A stretch of 8,590 bases of DNA from NCBI GenBank assembly GCA_903923345.1, contig CAIXXI010000511.1, forward strand, positions 1 through 8,590. The letters are read 5' to 3'. The position numbers were made by a program, and so were the translations under genes. This document shows positions 1-4,324 of the stretch, in pieces. Below the pieces are notes generated by a model. It worked only from the letters and a program-made list of their open reading frames with translations. It was not told the DNA's origin and did not search any database. The stretch's first letter is position 1, and each line of letters starts with the position of its first letter. The stretch comes from an uncultured Burkholderiales bacterium. GTDB taxonomy: Bacteria > Pseudomonadota > Gammaproteobacteria > Burkholderiales > Burkholderiaceae_E.

Positions 1-252
1 CAGTTCGCCGGTGAAGGGCTGCTGTTGTTCGTCATCGTCTGGCTCTACTCCAGCCGACCTCGCCCGATTGGTCGGGTTTCGGGGATGTTTTTGCTGGGCT
101 ATGGCATCTTCCGGTTTCTGGCTGAGTTCGCTCGAGAGCCGGATGCGTTCCTCGGTTACCTGGCGGGCGGCCTGACCATGGGTCAGTTGCTGTCGGTTCC
201 GATGGTGGTTTTCGGTGCCTATCTGCTGTTCAGAAGGGTGCCGGCGAATTAG
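1..252 (+). CDS. lgt: Prolipoprotein diacylglyceryl transferase, C-terminal end (partial)
   Basis: This is the last 83 codons of an open frame that enters from outside the window and ends at TAG 250-252. Lgt is the inner-membrane enzyme that moves diacylglycerol from phosphatidylglycerol onto the lipobox cysteine of prolipoproteins. Seen here are the conserved YGIFRF...EFAREPD segment and the LTMGQLLSVPM segment that end the family, followed by a last hydrophobic helix and a short basic tail (FRRVPAN). The arginine encoded at 112-114 aligns with Arg239 of E. coli Lgt, which is known to be essential. The internal TTG at 25 is not the start, because the frame is open and hydrophobic before it. 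The gene's 5' part cannot be judged. A stem-loop follows the stop. Confidence 0.93.
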   Translation, partial: QFAGEGLLLFVIVWLYSSRPRPIGRVSGMFLLGYGIFRFLAEFAREPDAFLGYLAGGLTMGQLLSVPMVVFGAYLLFRRVPAN

Positions 253-255
253 ATC

Positions 256-279
256 GAGGCGGCCGATCCAGTCCGCCTC
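256..279 (+). terminator. Stem-loop after lgt, possible terminator
   Basis: A perfect 7-base stem (GAGGCGG at 256-262 with CCGCCTC at 273-279) encloses a 10-base loop, starting 3 bases after the lgt stop. It is GC-rich but followed by AAGAAG rather than a T run, so it is not a textbook Rho-independent terminator. It could still pause polymerase or protect the lgt mRNA 3' end. The next gene starts at 310, so read-through is possible. Confidence 0.35.
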
Positions 280-298
280 AAGAAGACCCAGCGTGGTC

Positions 299-303
299 AG
301 GAG
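299..303 (+). promoter_or_regulatory. Shine-Dalgarno AGGAG that fixes a TTG start
   Basis: AGGAG lies 6 bases before TTG 310-312. The first in-frame ATG, at 322, would be 18 bases away, which is too far. The site therefore supports the TTG start of the SDR gene. Confidence 0.6.
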
Positions 304-309
304 ACGTCG

Positions 310-1080
310 TTGAACAGTTCAATGGAAACCGCTGCCGCAGGCGGCGATGTGCTGTCATTCAAGGACCAGCATGTGCTGGTGGTGGGCGGCTCGAGCGGGA
401 TCGGCAATGGCATTGCCCGGGCCTTCCTCGAACGAGGTGCGCGAGTGACGGTCTGGGGTACCCGCGCCAGTGCGGCCGATTACGCCAGCGAGGGCGGGTC
501 TGATCTGAGCGGCCTGAACTACATGCAGGTCGATGTCTCAAGCGATGAAGCGGTGAGTCAGGCGGCGGCGTCGGTCCCTGCACTCGATGTGCTGGTGCTG
601 TCTCAGGGAGCCGTGCTCTATCGCCGCGGCGAATACCAGATGAGCGGGTTCAGGCAAGTGCTCGATGTCAATCTCTCGAGCCTGATGGCCTGCTGCCTGG
701 CATTTCAACCGCATCTCAAAGCCTCAAAGGGCAACGCGATCATCCTCAGTTCGACCGCAGCGTTCCATGCCACCCGTGGCAACCCGGCCTATGCCGCTTC
801 CAAAGCGGGTGCAGTCGGGCTGGTTCGCACACTTGCAGATGCCTGGGCAGGCGACGGCATCCGGGTCAATGGCATTGCGCCGGGATTTGTCGCAACCAAG
901 ATGACTGCAGTGACGACGAAAGATCCGCAGCGGCTCAACGCTGCATTGCAACGCATTCCGCTGGGGCGCCTGGGCACGCCGCAGGACATGGCGGGTGTGG
1001 CGCTGTTTCTGGCCTCACCGCTGGCGGCCTATGTGATCGGCCAGACGATTCCGGTCGATGGCGGACTGATTCTCAACTGA
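310..1080 (+). CDS. SDR-family NAD(P)-dependent oxidoreductase
   Basis: A 256-residue protein of classical short-chain dehydrogenase/reductase length. The cofactor loop is GGSSGIG at residues 26-32, Asp75-Val76 is the expected adenine-ring contact, Asn121 lies in the VNLSS segment, and the catalytic residues are Ser148, Tyr161 and Lys165 (YAASK). The usual PG turn follows at 191-192, and the C-terminal IGQTIPVDGG segment is intact, so all four members of the Asn-Ser-Tyr-Lys tetrad are present. The usual NNAG motif after strand 4 reads LSQGA (97-101), a departure from the family. It should reduce or oxidise a hydroxyl/keto group on a small cytoplasmic substrate, which is not identifiable. No signal peptide is seen. 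TTG is chosen as start because of the AGGAG at 299-303. A binding-protein gene follows after 46 bases on the same strand, so the two are probably cotranscribed. Confidence 0.9.
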   Translation: MNSSMETAAAGGDVLSFKDQHVLVVGGSSGIGNGIARAFLERGARVTVWGTRASAADYASEGGSDLSGLNYMQVDVSSDEAVSQAAASVPALDVLVLSQGAVLYRRGEYQMSGFRQVLDVNLSSLMACCLAFQPHLKASKGNAIILSSTAAFHATRGNPAYAASKAGAVGLVRTLADAWAGDGIRVNGIAPGFVATKMTAVTTKDPQRLNAALQRIPLGRLGTPQDMAGVALFLASPLAAYVIGQTIPVDGGLILN

Positions 1081-1111
1081 TGCATTTTGTACGGGTGGCG
1101 CAGGGCCACTG

Positions 1112-1119
1112 AAGGTGAT
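1112..1119 (+). promoter_or_regulatory. Shine-Dalgarno for the binding-protein gene
   Basis: AAGGTGAT at 1112-1119 contains GGTGAT, which can pair with the 5' end of the anti-Shine-Dalgarno tail. It ends 7 bases before ATG 1127. The earlier in-frame GTG 1115 and ATG 1118 lie inside this site and so are unlikely starts. Confidence 0.5.
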
Positions 1120-1126
1120 GAAAACG

Positions 1127-2107
1127 ATGCGAACCACTCAAGTGTTGAACCTGTTTTTTGTGATGTTGGTGTGCGTGCTGACCGGCTCGGGTACAGCACA
1201 TGCGCAGGCCTGGCCGACCAAGCCGGTGCGGCTGGTCGTTCCCTTCCCGCCCGGTGGCGGCACGGATGCCTTTGCACGGCCGCTGTCCAAGGCGCTGACC
1301 ACCTCGCTCGGGCAACCGGTGGTGATTGACAACCGAGGCGGCGCGGGCGGCACGCTCGGAGCCGAGGTGGCGGCAAAGTCCGCGCCTGATGGCTACACCT
1401 TCCTGATCGGCGCGGTCCATCACACGATCGCGGTCAGCATGTACCCGAAACTGGGCTACGACCTGAACCGGGACCTGGTGCCGGTCACCCTGCTGGCGTC
1501 GGTTCCGAACGTGCTGGTGGTGAATCCGCAAAAACGGCCGTTCAAGACCTACGAGGAGTTTTACGCCTACGCCAAAGCCAACCCGGGCAAGCTGAATTTT
1601 GCGTCAGCTGGCAACGGCACCGCGCACCAGCTGACGGTGGAGCTCTACAAGACGCTCACCCAGACCTACATGACGCACATCCCGTACCGCGGTGCCGGCC
1701 CTGCCTTGCAGGACCTGCTCGCCGGTCAGGTCGATTTCATGTTCGATGGCCTGGGCAGTTCGATGCCGCAGATCAAGGCTGGCAAGCTGACACCGCTTGC
1801 GGTGACGAGCGCAAAGCGTTCATTTGCCTTGCCCGACGTACCGACGCTGGCTGAGCGTGGTGTGCGCGGCTACGACGCCGGAACCTGGTACGCGATCTGG
1901 GCACCGGCAGGCACTCCCCGCGAGATCGTGCTTCGCATGCAGCAGGAAGTCGCCAAGGCGCTGGCGGGAAAAGAAATGCGGGATAACTGGAACAGCCTCG
2001 GTGCCGAGGCGGGCGGCGGTTCACCGGAAGAGATGCAGAAATTCGTCGATGCCGAGATCGCCAAATGGGCCAAGGTCGTCAAGGACTCCAACGCCAAACT
2101 CGACTGA
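1127..2107 (+). CDS. Bug/TctC-family tripartite tricarboxylate transporter substrate-binding protein
   Basis: A 326-residue secreted protein. Residues 1-26 form a Sec signal peptide (MRTTQ, hydrophobic core, then cleavage near AHA-Q). The mature part carries the family marks: PVRLVVPFPPGGGTD (33-47), the GQPVVIDNRGGAGG segment (62-75), APDGYT (86-91), then HIPYRGAGPALQDLLAGQVD, LAVTSAKRS and DVPTLAE further on. Such proteins bind a carboxylate or similar organic acid in the periplasm and deliver it to a TctA/TctB membrane pair, or act as sensors. No tctA or tctB is in this window, which is common because Bordetella-type genomes carry many orphan Bug genes. The start is chosen by the Shine-Dalgarno at 1112-1119. 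The ligand cannot be predicted. The gene's stop is 15 bases from the stop of the opposing CoA transferase gene. Confidence 0.94.
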   Translation: MRTTQVLNLFFVMLVCVLTGSGTAHAQAWPTKPVRLVVPFPPGGGTDAFARPLSKALTTSLGQPVVIDNRGGAGGTLGAEVAAKSAPDGYTFLIGAVHHTIAVSMYPKLGYDLNRDLVPVTLLASVPNVLVVNPQKRPFKTYEEFYAYAKANPGKLNFASAGNGTAHQLTVELYKTLTQTYMTHIPYRGAGPALQDLLAGQVDFMFDGLGSSMPQIKAGKLTPLAVTSAKRSFALPDVPTLAERGVRGYDAGTWYAIWAPAGTPREIVLRMQQEVAKALAGKEMRDNWNSLGAEAGGGSPEEMQKFVDAEIAKWAKVVKDSNAKLD

Positions 2108-2122
2108 CCCCGCCTTCCTGAA

Positions 2123-3346
2123 TCAGAGGATGTCGCCGGCCCGCAAGGCGGCGATGTCCTCATCGCTCTTGCCCAGCAATCCGCGCAGCACTTCTTCGGT
2201 GTGCTGGCCCAGGGTCGGGGGCGGACGATTGTATTCGACCGGGGTCTGAGAAAAGCGCATCGGGCTGGCCACCGTCGGCATGCGGCCTGCTACCGGATGC
2301 TCGATGTCGACGCGGATACCGCGCGCAATCACCTGCGGTTCCTGATAGACCTGAGCCAGATCGTTGATCGGTCCGCAGGGCACGCCGGCTGCTTCTAGCG
2401 CCTCGACCCAGTCGCGGGTGCTGCGGGTCGACATCACCGCCGCAACCTCACGGGTCAGTTCGTCGCGGTGCTCGACCCGCTTGCCGTTGTTCGCAAATCG
2501 CTCATCCTGAGCGAACTGCGGCCGACCGATCGCAGCGCAGAACTTGCGATACAGATTGTCGTTGCCACAGGCCACGATCACGCTGCCGTCAGAGGTCTTG
2601 AAGGGCTGATACGGGACGATGTTCGGATGCAAGTTGCCAATGCGTTTGGGCGCCTGGCCGGTCGCAAAAAAATTGGTGTTCTGATAGGCCAGCAAGGCGA
2701 TCTGCGAATCCAGCAGGGCCAGGTCGAGGCGCTGACCCACGCCGGTGACCGCGCGGTGGGCCAGTGCGGCGCAGATTGCGATCGAGGCATACATGCCGGT
2801 GATGATGTCGGCCACTGGCACGCCTGCGCGCTGCGGGCCGCCGCCAGGCGCCTCATCGGGTTCACCCGTCACGCTCATCATGCCGCCCATACCCTGGACC
2901 ATGAAGTCATAGCCGGGGCGTTCCTTGAACGGACCGGTCTGGCCGAAACCGGTGACTGAGCAATAGATCAAGCCGGGGTTGATGGCTTTGAGGTCGTCGT
3001 AGCCCAGCCCGTAGCGGTCGAGGTCTCCGAATTTGTAGTTCTCGATGACCACATCCGACACTTTGGCCAGTTCGCGGACAACGGCCTGCCCCGCAGGTGA
3101 TGCGATGTCGAGGGTGACCGATTTCTTGCCGCGATTGGCTGCAGTGAAGTAGGCGGATTCGGCGGTGTCGCGACCTTCGACGTCCTTGACCCAGGGTGGG
3201 CCGTATGCCCGCGAATCATCGCCACGTCCTGGGCGTTCGACCTTGATGACCTCGGCGCCGAGGTCGGCCATGTTTTGCCCGGCCCAGGGGCCAGCCAGTA
3301 CACGAGAGAGGTCAAGGACTCGAACATGGGAAAGCGGGCCAGCCAT
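2123..3346 (-). CDS. CaiB/BaiF-type (class III) CoA transferase
   Basis: A 407-residue cytoplasmic protein of full family length. It opens with GPLSHVRVLDLSRVLAGPW and ADLGAEVIKVERPG, continues with NRGKKSVTLDI, DVVIENYKFGDLDRYGLGY and the PGLIYCSVTGFGQTGP segment, and has PGYDFMVQGMGG before the active-site region. Asp180 in PVADIITGMYA matches the aspartate that forms the mixed anhydride with the acyl group in formyl-CoA transferase. The C-terminal part carries AAGVPCGPIND and the PPPTLGQHTEEVL ending. The enzyme swaps CoA between an acyl-CoA and a free acid. Which acid is unknown, and formyl-CoA transferase or racemase activity cannot be excluded. ATG 3346 is preferred over the adjacent TTG 3349 because of a GGAG 7 bases upstream. 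The gene lies directly behind 6S RNA on the same strand, with no separate promoter visible. Confidence 0.93.
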   Translation of the reverse strand: MAGPLSHVRVLDLSRVLAGPWAGQNMADLGAEVIKVERPGRGDDSRAYGPPWVKDVEGRDTAESAYFTAANRGKKSVTLDIASPAGQAVVRELAKVSDVVIENYKFGDLDRYGLGYDDLKAINPGLIYCSVTGFGQTGPFKERPGYDFMVQGMGGMMSVTGEPDEAPGGGPQRAGVPVADIITGMYASIAICAALAHRAVTGVGQRLDLALLDSQIALLAYQNTNFFATGQAPKRIGNLHPNIVPYQPFKTSDGSVIVACGNDNLYRKFCAAIGRPQFAQDERFANNGKRVEHRDELTREVAAVMSTRSTRDWVEALEAAGVPCGPINDLAQVYQEPQVIARGIRVDIEHPVAGRMPTVASPMRFSQTPVEYNRPPPTLGQHTEEVLRGLLGKSDEDIAALRAGDIL

Positions 3347-3353
3347 CAAGGGT

Positions 3354-3357
3354 CTCC
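3354..3357 (-). promoter_or_regulatory. Shine-Dalgarno GGAG for the CoA transferase
   Basis: Read on the - strand, GGAG at 3357-3354 is 7 bases before ATG 3346 but only 4 before TTG 3349. The spacing favours the ATG. The site lies between the 6S RNA 3' end and the coding region. Confidence 0.5.
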
Positions 3358-3370
3358 GGAATGGAATAGG

Positions 3371-3556
3371 GTCCCCGCCTGTGCCGGTCGACCAGCATCC
3401 TGAACCGTGAAGTTCAGGTCGGCCGCGAGTGGCATCACATCAGGTGCATCCGCGCAATGGGATGCTCACAACAGTAACGCTCTGGTTTGAACCCGCGACC
3501 TGGGTGCTTTCGCATTGGTTCAAGGAATGTATGGTCGTAGCGAACACCGCAGGGAA
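3371..3556 (-). ncRNA. ssrS: 6S RNA
   Basis: About 186 nt, the normal size for 6S RNA, which folds like an open promoter and sequesters sigma70 RNA polymerase in stationary phase. On the - strand the closing stem pairs TCCCTGC (3555-3549) with GCGGGGA (3378-3372). Next comes the TGCGGTGTTCG start typical of the family. CGACCA near the 5' side can pair with TGGTCG near the 3' side. The 5' side has TTGAACC (3523-3517) with local partner GGTTCAA (3493-3487), and the 3' side has the hairpin CCTGAAC/GTTCAGG (3418-3412 with 3405-3399). The centre reads TTGTGAGCATCC, close to the GGTGAGCATGC of E. coli, and ends in an apical hairpin GCATCC/GGATGC (3465-3460 with 3451-3446). Its place just downstream of zapA is the classical location of ssrS. 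The ends are estimated from the terminal stem and the promoter, within a few bases. Confidence 0.9.
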
Positions 3557-3562
3557 GCGTCG

Positions 3563-3591
3563 ATGGTACCCCGGTGCCGTGGCGGCACCAA
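3563..3591 (-). promoter_or_regulatory. Sigma70-type promoter of 6S RNA
   Basis: Read on the - strand: -35 TTGGTG (3591-3586), a 17-base spacer, and -10 TACCAT (3568-3563, 4 of 6 consensus bases). Transcription would begin near 3556, which matches the predicted 6S 5' end from its closing stem. The spacer is almost entirely occupied by one arm and the loop of an inverted repeat. Confidence 0.65.
3573..3589. repeat. Perfect inverted repeat between the zapA stop and 6S RNA
   Basis: GGTGCCG (3573-3579) and CGGCACC (3583-3589) are perfect 7-base complements around a 3-base loop. Two further wobble pairs extend the stem when read on the - strand. It begins 28 bases after the zapA stop and could end the zapA transcript, but there is no T run after it. 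It also sits exactly in the -35/-10 region of the 6S promoter, so it could instead be a protein-binding site. Confidence 0.5.
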
Positions 3592-3617
3592 GCGGCGCCG
3601 ACCGATGGCGCAGACGG

Positions 3618-3950
3618 TCAGAACAACGAGTTCTGGCGCTTGATCGCCTCGTCGATGTCCTCGGTCATCTTGCGGATGCGACGAGCCGCTTCAGCCGGGG
3701 CCTGTGCGGGTGGGGTCTGTGATGCATCGGACGGACTCTGCTGCAGTCGGCTCAGGCCGATGAGTTCGTTGGCCAGTTGCAGGGCAACCATCACCGCGAT
3801 CCGATCCACTCCGGTCAGGCGCCCGGAGTCGCGGATCGATCGCATTTTCTCGTCGACCGAACGTGCCGCCTCGAGCAACTGCTCCCGGTCTTCGGGCTTT
3901 ACGGCGAGCCGGTACTCGCGATCGAGGATGCGAACATCGATCTGGTCCAT
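3618..3950 (-). CDS. zapA: Cell division protein ZapA
   Basis: A 110-residue protein, the usual ZapA length. ZapA binds FtsZ and crosslinks filaments at the division ring. The N-terminal domain (MDQIDVRILDREYRLAVKP, residues 1-19) has the short strand pair of the family, followed by a helix ending at VDEKMRSIRDSG (32-43). The core helix carries GVDRIAVMVALQLANEL (47-63), the most conserved ZapA segment. Residues 72-87 are a Ser/Pro/Ala-rich stretch that breaks the C-terminal helix before it resumes with AARRIRKMTEDIDEAI, so the tetramer coiled coil may be interrupted. ATG 3950 is the only reasonable start; its upstream GAGG is about 12 bases away and weak. The gene follows a zapB-like gene after 26 bases and precedes 6S RNA, a conserved order in beta- and gammaproteobacteria. 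Confidence 0.92.
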   Translation of the reverse strand: MDQIDVRILDREYRLAVKPEDREQLLEAARSVDEKMRSIRDSGRLTGVDRIAVMVALQLANELIGLSRLQQSPSDASQTPPAQAPAEAARRIRKMTEDIDEAIKRQNSLF

Positions 3951-3976
3951 GTCGGTCTTGGCCTCGTTCGTCTGTT

Positions 3977-4240
3977 TCAGATGGACCGATTGATCGGGCC
4001 TTCGGTCGCCGCAGGTGCGTCGAAGTCCGATGTGTCATCGGAGGGTGGATCGGAGGGCAATCGGGCCAGTGCCGACCGCACTTTGTCTCCGGCTGCCGCC
4101 ATGCGCTGCTCGAGCAACGCACGAGACTGGTGGCAACCGGTCAGTTCGGCCCGCAGGGACTCATTGATTCGGGCCAGCCGTTCCATGCCCTGCAGCAGGC
4201 GGTCGAGGCGCTCTTGAAGCGCCTGCAGATCATCGTTCAT
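3977..4240 (-). CDS. Small ZapB-like coiled-coil protein upstream of zapA
   Basis: An 87-residue protein. Residues 1-60 form a leucine-heptad coiled coil (MNDDLQALQERLDRLLQGME and onward through ALLEQRMAAAGDKVRSALAR). The last 27 residues are acidic, Pro/Ser-rich and probably disordered. The beginning matches the short coiled-coil family that stands before zapA in betaproteobacteria and is related to ZapB, which joins the division ring through ZapA. The frame stays open upstream to an ATG at 4324, but that extra segment has no coiled-coil character and crosses the promoter, so ATG 4240 is preferred. No Shine-Dalgarno precedes it; instead a promoter places the transcript start at or one base before the ATG. 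It is probably transcribed together with zapA. Confidence 0.8.
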   Translation of the reverse strand: MNDDLQALQERLDRLLQGMERLARINESLRAELTGCHQSRALLEQRMAAAGDKVRSALARLPSDPPSDDTSDFDAPAATEGPINRSI

Positions 4241-4247
4241 CCGATCG

Positions 4248-4276
4248 ATGGTAGGGATTCGATTGGAGAGGGTCAA
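4248..4276 (-). promoter_or_regulatory. Sigma70-type promoter of the zapB-like/zapA unit
   Basis: Read on the - strand: -35 TTGACC (4276-4271, 5 of 6 consensus bases), an exact 17-base spacer, and -10 TACCAT (4253-4248, 4 of 6). Seven bases separate the -10 element from ATG 4240, so transcription would start at about 4241-4240. This implies a leaderless mRNA. Confidence 0.65.
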
Positions 4277-4288
4277 GCCGCTCCAATC
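4261..4288. repeat. Operator-like inverted repeat between divergent genes
   Basis: GATTGGAG (4261-4268) and CTCCAATC (4281-4288) are perfect 8-base complements separated by 12 bases. The centre covers the -35 element of the zapB-like promoter (4271-4276). Its size and dyad symmetry suit a dimeric regulator, which would act on zapB-like/zapA and perhaps on the divergent dsbD-type gene starting near 4325. No candidate regulator gene is in the window. Confidence 0.5.
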
Positions 4289-4296
4289 CGATCGGG

Positions 4297-4302
4297 TAGC
4301 AT
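4297..4302 (+). promoter_or_regulatory. Possible -10 element for the dsbD-type gene
   Basis: TAGCAT matches TATAAT at 4 of 6 bases and would start transcription near 4309-4310. That gives a 15-base leader holding GGGGTTGAT ahead of ATG 4325, or a leaderless message from ATG 4310. No convincing -35 element is found at 16-18 bases upstream, so this would need an activator or is a chance match. Confidence 0.3.
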
Positions 4303-4324
4303 CCCGTTCATGGGGTTGATGCAC

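Noticed and set aside
1095..1109. Small GTGGC/GCCAC hairpin between the SDR and binding-protein genes
   Set aside because: Only a 5-base stem with no T run; likely to occur by chance at this GC content.
2468..2959. A 163-codon open frame on the + strand
   Set aside because: It is opposite the CoA transferase, whose - strand product is full length and carries all family motifs.
3481..3500. tRNA T-arm look-alike (GGGTTCAAACC on the - strand)
   Set aside because: No acceptor, D or anticodon arms surround it, and the segment is explained as part of the 6S RNA 5' arm.
3863..4309. Upstream extension of the dsbD-type reading frame
   Set aside because: The frame is open, but the translated residues are Arg/Gly-rich, run antisense to zapA and the zapB-like gene, and would put the clear signal peptide in the middle of the protein.
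4241..4324. N-terminal extension of the zapB-like protein from ATG 4324
   Set aside because: The extra 28 residues lack coiled-coil character, cross the promoter and dyad, and the family begins at MNDDLQALQERLDRLL.
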